This document shows positions 53,175 through 63,615 of a stretch of 64,000 bases of DNA, piece by piece. The stretch comes from Bactericera cockerelli (Eukaryota > Arthropoda > Insecta > Hemiptera > Triozidae). The first letter of the stretch is position 1, and the number at the start of each line of letters is the position of its first letter. The notes below the pieces were generated by a model. That model saw nothing but the letters and a program-made list of their open reading frames with translations, ran no database searches and was not told the origin of the DNA. The position numbers were made by a program, and so were the translations under genes. The stretch covers positions 4,830,859-4,894,858 of the forward strand of contig CM044967.1 in the NCBI GenBank assembly GCA_024516035.1, in the 5' to 3' direction.

Positions 53175-53627
53175 CAGTGTTGCCAACCGTAGGGATAAAT
53201 CCCTACATGTAGGGATTTTTTCTGCATTTTTGATGATGTAGGGATGTAGGGACGGATATTTTGAAAATGCTCTAAACGTAGGGATTTTTGGGAATCGCCA
53301 AAAACAGTCAAAGTACCTAGGTACTCTGTCAATCCTGTCAAAATAAAATAAAAATAATAATAAGACCTACTAAAAAAAACTATATTCAACTTGATAAATT
53401 GTAACTTTTATGTTTTTTCTTTCTTCTTATTTTCCTCTTTCCTCCCTTTTTAGTGACATGGAACAAAAAAAAGAGGTAAATACTATATTATTATAGCAAA
53501 TAATATATTTATATATTAATAATAATGCATCAAATATGGGACCTAAAAATGTAGGGATATTTTCCTAAAAGTAGGGATTTTTTTTGCTTCTGGTAGGGAT
53601 TTTCTCAAAAACCAGTTGGCAACACTG
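53175..53627. mobile_element. hAT-type MITE with 8-bp duplication
   Basis: Ends CAGTGTTGCCAAC and GTTGGCAACACTG (13-bp perfect inverted repeat), flanked by ATGCAGTT at 53167-53174 and 53628-53635. 453 bp. The subterminal zones carry at least seven gtagggat motifs. No transposase. Confidence 0.93.
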
Positions 53628-53639
53628 ATGCAGTTCCGC

Positions 53640-54424
53640 GAAAATCGTTGAGCGCGCCAGTGCAACGTAGTTTGTGGTAGTTTTTACTTACTCTCACCGG
53701 TATAATTTACTTACAGTTCATATTTATAAACTTATTTATTCTATTCATAAATGGGCACAGTGCCTTGTTCCTCAGATTTGGAAGACATTTTTTATATTTT
53801 TATAATTTATTATAGTTAAAAAAAAAAAAATTGTTGATATTTATGTAGTGGTGAAACAAATATAAACTAGATATATAGAACTAGATAATATAAATACAAA
53901 AATTATTCTATTTTTGTATTTCTATTATTTGCATACCTTATCAAAGCAACTAATGAAACTTTGCTTAAATTGTTAGCAAAGAGAGACTCTTAAGTCTGAC
54001 GGCGCGCGTCGGCAGTATAAATAAAGTTTTTGTAATAATTACAAATACAAATTATTATTACTTATAAGGGATTTTTTTTCACTAATGAATTGATTTAATC
54101 GTGACTGTGTTTGTCTAGTAGTAATTTGATTGTGATAATTGTGTGTGATTATTCGGTAAATTTAAATTTAAATCTGTCAATTAGGAATTATGCACTGGAG
54201 CTTTGCATAATTTGATTATGCAAAGGAATAACTAACTAGTTTGATTTGTATACTGTGTTCTTTTGGCAGCTCACATAGTGAGCAGTACATTAATAAAATA
54301 TATTAATTGTTCCCCCCCCCCCTTATTAATTGTATCCATTTGTTTATTTATACCTTTAAAGATTAATAACGATGAATGTTATTGTAATTAATATTTAGTA
54401 GGGCGAGTTTAGGTAATTGTGATA
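53640..54424. other. Gene-free AT-rich stretch
   Basis: Only a short tail-repeat fragment (cggcagtataaataaag at 54010). Confidence 0.45.
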
Positions 54425-54577
54425 ATGTTATCATATTTGTGTTAATTACAATCGTGATATCACAATTACTCGAACTACCTCTACTAATTAATGTTTGCCT
54501 AACTTGGGACTCGAACCACCGATCACCAGGTTAAGACTCCGCCACTTTATCGATTGAGCTACTGAGGTCGGTTGCAT
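54425..54577 (-). repeat. SINE-C copy
   Basis: Minus strand: tatcatatttgtgttaatta to gattgagctactgaggtcgg. Confidence 0.82.
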
Positions 54578-54966
54578 ACTATAATAATTATTATTTATTG
54601 ATTGAGTTTGTAAAAATTCATTTCGTGTACATGTAATCATTATCAATTACCTACAAAAAAAGGAAAGTAAAAACAAACAAAATTCAATTAAATTCATTCA
54701 ACTATTTTTTCTGCGTTCCTTAAATCTTAAATTCGAGCAAAGTAAAATCAATAAATCAAACATTGCGCAATTTACTTTATGATAAAGTTAATAATTCAAT
54801 CAAATATATCCTAGATATATCAAGAGATAGTAGTGCTAGAGAGCTCATCCTGAATCTTGAATCGCCTGCCGCCCAAGACCGACCTAGGTAATGGATCGAA
54901 GAGAATCACTAACAATGTACTAGTTAATAAAGGAGCCTTTATTTAAGTAGAAGTACCACTAGGTGG

Positions 54967-56142
54967 GTCCATTTCGCCAGCACCACCACCTTTAAAATGT
55001 AATGTTTTTTTTACATGGCTAATTTGTGCTTATTTTGTGCTTCTTTGTGCTTCAAACCCCGAATTTTGTGCTTCAACGATGAGGGCGCTACGCCCATTTC
55101 AATTTGGTGGTGCTGGGGAAACGGTAGAACCACCACTTTCGAAATGTAATGTTTTTTTTACATGGCTAATTTGTGCTTATTTTGTGCTTCTTTGTGCTTC
55201 AAACCCCGAATTTTGTGCTTCAACGATAAGGGCGCTACGCCCATTTCAATTTGGTGGTGCTGGGGAAACGGTAGAACCACCACTTTCGAAACGTAATGTT
55301 TTTTTTACATGGCTAATTTGTGCTTATTTTGTGCTTCTTTGTGCTTCAAACCCCGAATTTTGTGCTTCAACGATAAGGGCGCTATTGCGATTTTTCGGAG
55401 ACCCCCCTCCCCCACACCCATTTCCCCAGCACCACCACTTTTGATTCGTAATACTTTTTTGATGTCAAATTAATCCTTGAATTTTGTGCTAATTTGTGCT
55501 TCAAACCCCGAATTTTGTGCTTCAACGATAAGGGCGCTACGCCCATTCCACTTCGGGGGCCCCTGGGGAACCACCAGAACCACCACTTTCGAAACGTAAT
55601 GTTTTTTTTACATGGCTAATTTGTGCTTATTTTGTGCTTCTTTGTGCTTCAAACCCCGAATTTTGTGCTTCAACGATAAGGGCGCTACGCCCATTTCAAT
55701 TTGGTGGTGCTGGGGAAACGGTAGAACCACCACTTTCGAAACGTAATGTTTTTTTTACATGGCTAATTTGTGCTTATTTTGTGCTTCTTTGTGCTTCAAA
55801 CCCCGAATTTTGTGCTTCAACGATAAGGGCGCTACGCCCATTTCAATTTGGTGGTGCTGAGGAAACGGTAGAACCACCACTTTCGAAACGTAATGTTTTT
55901 TTTACATGGCTAATTTGTGCTTATTTTGTGCTTCTTTGTGCTTCAAACCCCGAATTTTGTGCTTCAACGATAAGGGCGCTATTGCGATTTTTCGGAGACC
56001 CCCCTCCCCCACACCCATTTCCCCAGCACCACCACTTTTGATTCGTAATACTTTTTTGATGTCAAATTAATCCTTGAATTTTGTGCTAATTTGTGCTTCA
56101 AACCCCGAATTTTGTGCTTCAACGATAAGGGCGCTACGCCCA
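54967..56142 (+). repeat. Satellite with 597-bp higher-order repeat
   Basis: Monomers (tgtgcttcaaaccccgaatt, gataagggcgctacgcccat, tttggtggtgctggggaaac) start at steps of 147, 147, 155 and 148 bp. The four-monomer block repeats exactly 597 bp later (55054 to 55651). Because 147 is divisible by three, 135-codon ORFs appear at 55037 and 55634; I treat these as by-products. Confidence 0.92.
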
Positions 56143-56408
56143 CATAAAGTTCTCAACAATTGTCTACAAATTCTCTCCCTAACCTTGTGAACTGCACAGT
56201 GTAGCCAGATGTTCAAACATCTCTGAGCATGCAGGGTACCATTCAATTTGCGCGTGGGATTTTTTCATTCCGTATGTATTCAAATTATTGAACAAAGCAT
56301 ATAAATTAACTATTAGCAATACGATTAGTATCTAAGTAACTACTAAACATAGTAAAATTAAATAGATATGTATCTAAATAGATATGTATATGTATCTAAA
56401 TGGATATA

Positions 56409-57294
56409 CAGGGTCTTCATAAAGTCTCACCCAGGCCTAGGTTCCTCGAAAACGACTCAGAATATCAAAAAACGAAAAAACCCGTATTCCTTTATATTTA
56501 GGGGGAATGATTTTCAGACAAAAAAATTTTGCCTACACGGCCCCAGTCAGGCTGGGCATGGACCAACTTTAAAATTATAAATAGAATTGTATGTCTTGTG
56601 GCATATTGTTTTAAAGGTCTTATTGAGAGAAGTTCATTACAATAAATTTCAGTGTGCTACAACTTACCGTTCTCGAGATACAGGGTCGGACGTCCTGCGT
56701 AATATCCCTATATTTTGACCTATAACTCGTTAACCGTAAATTATGGAGAAATTTTTTCTTGATAATAAGAACTCCTTATAGCAAGAACTTTCGAACAAGT
56801 TAAAATTTGATTTGTTTTTTCGTTAAATTTTTTTCGACTGTTCGTCCGGCTGGCTGACGAAACCGACCAGAAACTAACATCAACAGAGTATGTCGAGTTA
56901 TAACTTGTTCGAAAAGTCTCATCATAAGGAGTTATTATTAACAAGAAAAATTTTCTCCATAATTTACGGTTATCGAGTTATAGGTTAAAATATATGGATA
57001 TTACGCAGGACGTCCGACCCTGTATCTCGAGAACGGTAAGTCGTAGCACACTGAAATTTATTGTAATGAACTTCTCTCAATAAGACCTTTAAAACAATAT
57101 GCCACAAGACATACCATTCTATTTAAGATTTTAAAGTTGGTCCATGCCCAGCCTGACTGGGGCCGTGTAGGCAAAAATTTTTTGTCTGAAAATCAATCCT
57201 CCTAAATATAAAGGAATACGGGTTTTTGCGTTTTTTGATATTCTGAGTCGTTTTCGAGAAACCTAGGCCTGGGTGAGACTTTATGAAGACCCTG
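56409..57294. mobile_element. 886-bp foldback element with TA duplication
   Basis: TA at 56407-56408 and 57295-57296. Arms of about 400 bp (56409-56805 and 56895-57294) are inverted complements; ends CAGGGTCTTCATAAAGTC and GACTTTATGAAGACCCTG. About 90 bp of unique centre, no transposase. A diverged partial copy lies at 57430-57640. Confidence 0.9.
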
Positions 57295-57764
57295 TATATT
57301 ATGTATAATAATAATATAAAGATCATAACGTTAAATTATGTTCATCAGAGATACTTGAATGCTTTATTATACTTACTTAATATGAATTGATGTTTCATCT
57401 ATCCTTTATTTTTCGAGGGATTAAGTTTTTGGAACAACAACAAAAATAAATTGCCTACCATACCCTAATCAGGCTGGGCACGAACCAATTGTAAAATTAA
57501 TTAAAGATCCCACTAAGAAAAAGTCATTGCAACAAATTTCAGTGAGCTATACGGGGATAAAGGGGATACGGATTAAATTCAGAGAAACCCAGGCCTGGGT
57601 GATACTGTATGGAAGTGGAAGCTCTGTATAAGATAATATACTATGTATATACAATATACCTATTCATTAGTAAATAATATACAATATACTCTAAGAAAAA
57701 AAATGCTAACGAAAAACTTTAGGTAAGGGGTAGGTCGATACTAAGACATATTCCGTGGTTTAAC

Positions 57765-57905
57765 GATTGTGAATATAGCCCGAGGTCTAGAAATCCTTAG
57801 TTCAATCTCGGGTTGTGCTAAAAGATTCTACCAATTTTTTTCCTCCCAACACGTGAGACCGCTATTTCGGGCCAACCTAGGCTGATAGAGATTAATTGAT
57901 ATTTA
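57765..57905 (+). repeat. SINE-E head, diverged
   Basis: gtggtttaacgattgtgaat, agttcaatctcgggttgtgc, cacgtgagaccgctatttcg. A body fragment (ggtacgatttccagcgaatg) follows at 58190-58240. Confidence 0.65.
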
Positions 57906-58084
57906 TTTCGCAATCTTATTGCCTTTTTCACATATTTAAAACAATATTCTGCACTCCTTTTTGTACATACATCATTCTCGTCCAACATACATCCTGAGAT
58001 CATTGAAATTGATTTCTTAGTGGTTGTGTAGATATCTTTGTGAAAAACTTGAATGACACTAAAATATATCAAAAAGATTGACAT
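57905..58084 (-). CDS. Candidate short minus-strand coding segment (weak)
   Basis: The frame reads MSIFLIYFSVIQVF, then SGCMLDENDVCTKRS and AEYCFKYVKKAIRLRN before running into the SINE-E at 57905. A possible acceptor (tttcaatgatctcag) precedes GCMLDENDVC. The Cys spacing and a hydrophobic start could suit a small secreted protein, but this is a guess. Confidence 0.2.
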
Positions 58085-58667
58085 TAATGAAGTTTAAAAT
58101 TAAAAATATTTGAAGAATTTTGAGAGAGAAAATTGAAAACTGCAGCCGTACAGGCGCCTGGCTAAAAGTATAGTAGATTAATATGAGTAGTTGGTACGAT
58201 TTCCAGCGAATGGAGTGTAAAACCCCCGTCCTGACTACTTATTATACATCAGATCAATTATATTATACAAAAACCAAATATAGAATCAACTTGTCAAAAT
58301 ATTCTCATTCATTCGGTTGGAGAAGTAATTGGGTAGTTTCCACTTAATGCCTACGAGAATCAGGTCAGAAAATAATAGATAGGTACAATGGTACATTGTA
58401 CTTGTAAAGTATGTAGGTAGCTATTGTGTTAGCAAACATACCCTTCTTGGGCTAATTGTCGGAACCAGCTAGGCAGGTACCTACTCATGAATTCTGTTGT
58501 GTGAGACTTTTTTTTGTTATACAGGGTGATATACTTACGTAATTATAAATTTAATTGGCATTCAATAAAAAAATCTGGTCTTTTTTTATTGATGGTATTA
58601 CACTTATGGAGTGTACCTATCGGTATATTAGTGTGCATCTATATAGGTACAATAAATTGCGCTTTGC

Positions 58668-58870
58668 CAGCCTCCGTGGCGTAACGGTTATAACTACTGC
58701 CCATAGTCCAGAGGTCTTGAGTTCGACTCCCGGTTGGGGCAGACTTTTCGAATTCTGTCCCCTCCAAAGTCGTGAGGCTGGCATTTCCGGCCCTACCCAG
58801 GCTTGGTGAGGTTAATGTGGGTAGCTGGTACGATTCCCAGAGAATGGAGGGTAAAACCCCCGTCCTGATT
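58668..58870 (+). repeat. SINE-E copy, 5' part (interrupted)
   Basis: cagcctccgtggcgtaacgg head, ttgagttcgactcccggttg B box, full shared body to gtaaaacccccgtcctgatt. Its tail 2 resumes at 60020. Confidence 0.85.
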
Positions 58871-59860
58871 GTTAGATATAGTAATGTCATGTCCCACCCC
58901 TTTGAAGTTAACTCAGGCTGTCCACAAGGTGGGCACCTCTCGGGTTGTCTTTTTAATATTTACATTAATGATATCTTACAATCTGTGCAAAACGTGTCTA
59001 GTTGGCTGTTCGCGGACGATTTTCGCATATCCTCAGTGGTGAATGGTCCTGCCGACTATATGGCGCTGCAATCGGCTCTTAACGCGTTGGTCTCGTGGTG
59101 TGGGGATAATAGGATGGTTCTGAATGTCGATAAATGTTTAACCATTACTTACCATCGTAAACACCAACCTCTTGTATTTAATTATTCCATCCATGACCAA
59201 GAACTAAATAGAGTTAATCAAGTTAAAGATCTGGGTGTTATTATGAATCATGATTTGAAGTTCAACAATCATTATGAGCAGGTGAGCGGTAGAGCGTTTA
59301 GAAACCTGGGATTTCTCTTTAGGAATACCAGGGAGTTCAAAAACCCTGCAACTCTGAAGACCCTCTATTGTTCACTGGTTCGATCTTCTCTGGAATATTG
59401 TTCAACTCTCTGGTCCCCCAGATATCAGGTTCATATAGATGAACTTGAGAAAGTCCAGAGAAAGTTTTTGAGATTGTTGAGCTTCAAAGTACATCATACA
59501 TCAAAACATGTTAATTTTCAGGAGCTCATGAAAACTTTTAATTTACAAACCTTACAACACAGGAGAGATGTTGCTGATGTCATGTTTCTCATAAAAACCA
59601 TCAAAAACGAAATAAATTGTGCTGATGTTCAGTCTCAAATTACTTATCGTACAAACTTAAAAAATACGCGCAATAAAAATATTTTCACCACCATGACTAA
59701 AAAGACTAATATCGCACAGAATAGTCCATTAAATAGATGCATGACATTATGCAACATCTTAGCAAATCCTCCTTACAATATAAATGTTCTTCATGAGACT
59801 CCTACATCACTAAAAATCAAACTTCAGGACCTTGTTTCCATCCGTGAGACCGATGCGTAG
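58871..59860 (+). CDS. LINE reverse transcriptase C-terminal part (5'-truncated)
   Basis: An ORF runs 58772-59860 (362 codons); its first 33 or so residues come from the SINE and the LINE part begins near VRYSNVMSHPFEVNSG. RT motif B is seen as SGCPQGGHLSGCLFNIYIND, the catalytic pair as WLFADDF (D82, D83 counted from 58772), then MVLNVDKC and LGVIMNHDLKF. The thumb and connection include LVRSSLEYCSTLWSPRYQ and ELEKVQRKFLRL, which are typical of Jockey/CR1/L2-type LINEs. The endonuclease and RT motif A are lost by 5' truncation. The frame is intact to the stop, so the insertion is probably recent. The fusion to SINE-derived codons is an accident of insertion. Confidence 0.8.
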   Translation, partial: VRYSNVMSHPFEVNSGCPQGGHLSGCLFNIYINDILQSVQNVSSWLFADDFRISSVVNGPADYMALQSALNALVSWCGDNRMVLNVDKCLTITYHRKHQPLVFNYSIHDQELNRVNQVKDLGVIMNHDLKFNNHYEQVSGRAFRNLGFLFRNTREFKNPATLKTLYCSLVRSSLEYCSTLWSPRYQVHIDELEKVQRKFLRLLSFKVHHTSKHVNFQELMKTFNLQTLQHRRDVADVMFLIKTIKNEINCADVQSQITYRTNLKNTRNKNIFTTMTKKTNIAQNSPLNRCMTLCNILANPPYNINVLHETPTSLKIKLQDLVSIRETDA

Positions 59861-60015
59861 AGCCAACCTTTAGGTTTCCTTTTTTTTTTTTTTTTTTAAC
59901 CTTAGTTTTAGAAACTGTTTTATTTTACTAGACCTAAGTTTTATTTTATATTAGAATAAGATAGGGAAATTGTGAAAAATGGGTAGTTCCCGTTAATTAA
60001 TTTAAAATTAAAATT
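58871..60015 (+). mobile_element. 5'-truncated APE-type LINE (Jockey/CR1-like) nested in SINE-E
   Basis: Starts in the RT domain, ends with T- and A-rich 3'UTR (poly-T at 59879, then aaattaaaattaaaaaaa). SINE-E sequence lies on both sides. Confidence 0.75.
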
Positions 60016-60019
60016 AAAA

Positions 60020-60145
60020 AAATCTCAAATCAGGACATTAAAACCGAAAGAATCAACTCGTCACAATAGATCTAATTAGGTCGCATCAGTGTTAATTGTA
60101 AGGGTTTTAATGAAAACCCTGCAACCAGGTTAGTTAATAATAATA
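60020..60145 (+). repeat. SINE-E tail type 2 (3' part of interrupted copy)
   Basis: caaatcaggacattaaaacc, agaatcaactcgtcacaata, gatctaattaggtcgcatca, then aaccaggttag and a taa-repeat. Matches the complement of 50090-50170. Confidence 0.8.
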
Positions 60146-60539
60146 ATAATTGCGCTTTCAAAGTGTACATTTTTCAAAGGAACAATATATGAGTTCTTCA
60201 GTTCTGAATTTTTTTATTGTGTTTCAGTAAAATAATTTCTTATCTAAAAATTAATTTCATTGGGCTTATATCGTAGGTGGTATATCAAGAGCACAAATGA
60301 AACCTTGATAAGAATTGTAAATATTAAAATAAAATTTCAATTTTGTTGTTTGTGTTACCGTGAATACCGTTAGTTAAGTCAGAGTTTTGAAGCTTATACT
60401 TACATAGTGTTAAATGGATAGAGCCAACAACTTTTTTAAAATTATAATTGATGAATGTCGCCTAATCGTATTACTCATAATGACTAAAACTTGTAATTTT
60501 CGTTGTTCATACAAACAGTAACCCTAATTTAAATATGTA

Positions 60540-60660
60540 TGTGCTTGTCCGAATCCCAAAAGTGAGGATAAGTTTTCGGGTCCCGGCTGGGTTTCGAACT
60601 CGAAGCCTCTGGTTTACGAGACCGACGCTACTACTTGACCACTGAGCAGCCGCGAGACTT
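60540..60660 (-). repeat. tRNA-derived SINE, A-like variant
   Basis: Minus strand: ggtcccggctgggtttcgaa, ttgaccactgagcagccgc. Confidence 0.65.
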
Positions 60661-61980
60661 GTTGAAAAGTCTATAATTTACGTGTCCTATATCATTTACA
60701 TCACCCTGTAGTTTACGGTCGAATTGCTTTTACCTCAAGGGTTGCAAAGTTTAAAACTGACCTGTCTTCACAAGCATTTCAACAAAAATATTGTTGGTTC
60801 AATATTCGGTATTGGTCCTAATTGATTCCCAGAAAAAAGGTTGTGGTCAACAATGAAAAAAATGTTTATGTAAAGTAATTCATGACTTTGGTTATACAGG
60901 GTGTAGCAGTCAGATTAACCATCAGATACCCCCTATTTAGATAATTCAAAATAATTGTTTTAAGAGACTACCCCTAGTCAATTAATCAATGTTATCATGC
61001 AATTTTATTATATTATTAATAATAAGAGATCGACAAATACGAATAATTATTATCTAATATAATTATTAGATAATAATTATGTAAATAATATAGGTAATTA
61101 TTAATAATTATGTAAATGAATGCGCCGCAGACTCTAATTGTGACTAACATTTTCAATTTAATTATGCAAATACCTATGTATATCTGGTTTAGTGGTCTAT
61201 CCACTAAACGTATATTTTTGCTCAGGAAAAATTTCTCGAAAATTAGTATTCTTAATTGGACCAGATAGAATTCCGCTTGATGCAGACTTTCAGAAAGATT
61301 GAATAAACTGTTCTGCCACCACATGGGTATAGTGCCAACACACGACACTGGTCACTCAACAGTAACAGTTAGCTAAAAATCTCAAAATCATTAGATTTGA
61401 TCTAGAAAATGTATTTAGACTGATTTTTTTGTTGCTTACTGGGTTCTTAAAACAGTTAGGGTAGAGTAATCTAAACATGAGATATATAGTATCATACATA
61501 ATGATTCCTATACTGTCATTCTTAAATTTACGTGTTCACGTACCCTTTTTCTGTGTTTCTATATATTATATTGCGAAATCACAGTGTCCCCGTATTCATA
61601 ATACAATCACCCTGTATTTACTCAGGGACGCATTGCAGTCATCTCAAGGATTAGATACCTGGTACTTAGGTACTTACTCTGTGTAGTCCAAAGATTTTTT
61701 CCGCCCCGAATTTAACCTGTAGATAGCAATGGCTATTTTTAGAAATACCTGTAAGTGTAAAGGTTGACGAAGAGCTGAAAAGTCGACAAAAACGTCCACT
61801 TTGGTTCATTCCTCTTTAAAACTCAGACCCTCATTCACCACCACAGCTTTTGACGAAGAAGTAGGCGCGTAGCTCGGGGAGTGTTTCTGGGAGAACTCCA
61901 AAAATAGATAGGTATTAATTTTTTGTTGTTCAAAAACCATAAAAAAAATCCTACCAAAAAGTACTATCATTCTGAAAATT
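60661..61980. other. Gene-free AT-rich stretch
   Basis: Contains a 16-bp perfect palindrome at 61043-61080 and scattered cagggtg/caccctg motifs (60703, 60897, 61611). ORFs at 61016 and 61477 are AT-driven. Confidence 0.45.
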
Positions 61981-61984
61981 CTTA

Positions 61985-62108
61985 TACACCAACCCAGGCT
62001 GGGTAAGGTTAGCGTCACAAGGGTTGAACTTCGCTTAAAGTTTGCTTTATTTATGTTATGGTTATGACAAACGGAAAATGGTGTATTCAACGTGCCATGG
62101 ACGTTGTA
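61985..62108 (-). repeat. SINE-F copy, partial
   Basis: Minus strand: caacccaggctgggtaagg, tgtattcaacgtgccatgga. Confidence 0.65.
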
Positions 62109-62154
62109 TAACTAAAATAGACATATTATGTAAAAAAAATTCTGCCATTCAGAA

Positions 62155-62660
62155 AAATCCTTCTAGTATGACACAGGCTGGGTGAGGTTTACGTGGAAAA
62201 TCCTCTTAACCTCACCTACCCTATGTTGAGCCGTGAAAAGCCTGCATCTCAAGAGTTTAAATTTGAATGGTCACCCTCTTCACTAGTGTATGTATGACTT
62301 TACTTGTGGTGAAGCACAAGGCCTCTTCACAATTTTTGTGGGTAGCGTAGAATTACTAAGAGCCTCCTGTACTTTTCGAATTCTATTACATTAATTTCTT
62401 TTTACTCTGGTAATGCCGCCACTAGTCGTTACTCATACAAGTAACTACTCATTTTTCCTCACGAGGTATGAGTGAACCCCGAACATCCAAGTACAGAGCA
62501 GAAAAATTACTGCGCCGCTGGGAATCGAACCCAGGTCACCATGCGTGTAATGCCTAGCGCGCTAACTCACTCTGCCACGGTGACTACCCCTCTTCACTAG
62601 TGTTTGCTTAACAGTCGTGACAGAACGGTAACTGAAGTATTCAACAAGTCTATCATATTG
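62155..62660 (-). repeat. SINE-F copy split by a SINE-D
   Basis: 62155-62289 body part and 62588-62650 5S-like part (tttgcttaacagtcgtgaca, ctgaagtattcaac) flank a SINE-D insertion. Confidence 0.75.
62290..62587 (-). mobile_element. SINE-D insertion with 16-bp target-site duplication
   Basis: ccctcttcactagtgt occurs at 62274-62289 and 62588-62603. Between them lies a full minus-strand SINE-D (head at the right: gcgctaactcactctgccac). Gives the true ends and a length of 298 bp for this family. Confidence 0.92.
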
Positions 62661-62808
62661 GCATAAATTAATTTTGTAAAAAGTACAAAGCTCTAACACC
62701 ACAGTACTGTTTCTATGGCTTGGCTGTCGAAACACTAGAACCATTTTCTCGGCAGTTTAAGTCTTTGGTAGACGTGATTTCAGATACGTTACAACGCACA
62801 TGTGATGA

Positions 62809-62830
62809 TACCAGGGCCCCGGCCCTGGTA
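62809..62830. repeat. GC-rich perfect hairpin
   Basis: taccagggcc and ggccctggta around cc. It lies in a 75-codon plus ORF (62720-62947) of moderately protein-like composition that I could not assign. Confidence 0.7.
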
Positions 62831-63069
62831 GCCATTCTTAAGCCAACGACTGTCATTAGCAGTCCAGCGTGGAAATGCCTCGAGCCTGGTAGGCACCAGG
62901 TGTCGGGAGAAGATGTTTGTTGTATGAAAATACACTTAAATAAATGAACCTATCGAAACTTAACTAAAATCAACTTAATCTCAATATATTTTGACTAAAA
63001 TAATGTCACGTCGATGCGATGGCACGTTCAAATCACCAGTACTTTTCCAGTTATAAAGGTTGAGTTCTC

Positions 63070-63208
63070 ACATTTGTGTTAATCACTTTCGTGATATAAC
63101 AGATATTCAAACTCGCTTTACTAAATCCGCGCTGAAACCGGGACTTGAACCACCGACCTCCAGGTTACAAGTCCGCCGCTTTATCGATCAAGCTACAGAG
63201 GTCGGTCA
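63070..63208 (-). repeat. SINE-C copy
   Basis: Minus strand: ttgtgttaatcactttcgtg to tcgatcaagctacagaggtc. Confidence 0.85.
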
Positions 63209-63408
63209 CTTATTAAAGTTAAGCAATATCTAGCGAGGCCAGGAGTTGGATTGATGACCATTCCTCTTCAAACGATCATGATGCTGGCTATTCCCGGCCC
63301 CACTCAAGTTGGGTGAGGTTAATGTGAGTAGCGCGTTTGTGAGTTTCGAGAAAATAGAGGGTGATATGACTATGCAGTTGGAAAGCGATGTTAAACCAAA
63401 ATAAACAA
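63209..63408 (+). repeat. SINE-F copy, 5'-truncated
   Basis: ttaagcaatatctagcgagg, ggattgatgaccattcctct, ccactcaagttgggtgaggt, gactatgcagttggaaagcg. Confidence 0.78.
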
Positions 63409-63414
63409 ATATTG

Positions 63415-63615
63415 TTATGTCAGAATCGATGGCATGTTGAAAATACCATTCGGTCATGGCTCACTGATGTTAGGCAACGCCCAGTGAGGTTAGGACTCAG
63501 ATGAGAGACCAGTCCGGCTATTCCCTGGCCCACTCAGACTGTGTAATGTTCATATGAATAGCTACTTAATGAGTTTCAAGCGAATGGAGGGTAAAACCTC
63601 CGTCCCGATGTGACT
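63415..63615 (+). repeat. SINE-F copy, tandem neighbour
   Basis: gaatcgatggcatgttgaaa, gttaggcaacgcccagtgag, gttaggactcagatgagaga (close to the 5S C-box region), agcgaatggagggtaaaacc. Confidence 0.82.

Noticed and set aside
55037..56041. Two 135-residue tandem paralogous proteins
   Set aside because: The frames exist because the satellite monomer is 147 bp; no start context, splice signals or codon-level conservation separate from the repeat.
61016..61348. 110-residue minus ORF
   Set aside because: AT-driven Ile/Tyr/Asn composition covering palindromic AT DNA.
60703..61619. A Tc1-like element bounded by tacagggtg and caccctgta
   Set aside because: Only 9-12 end bases match and the pairs do not agree on one element.
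62720..62947. 75-residue plus ORF
   Set aside because: Composition is acceptable but no splice context, family or repeat relation was found; left unassigned.
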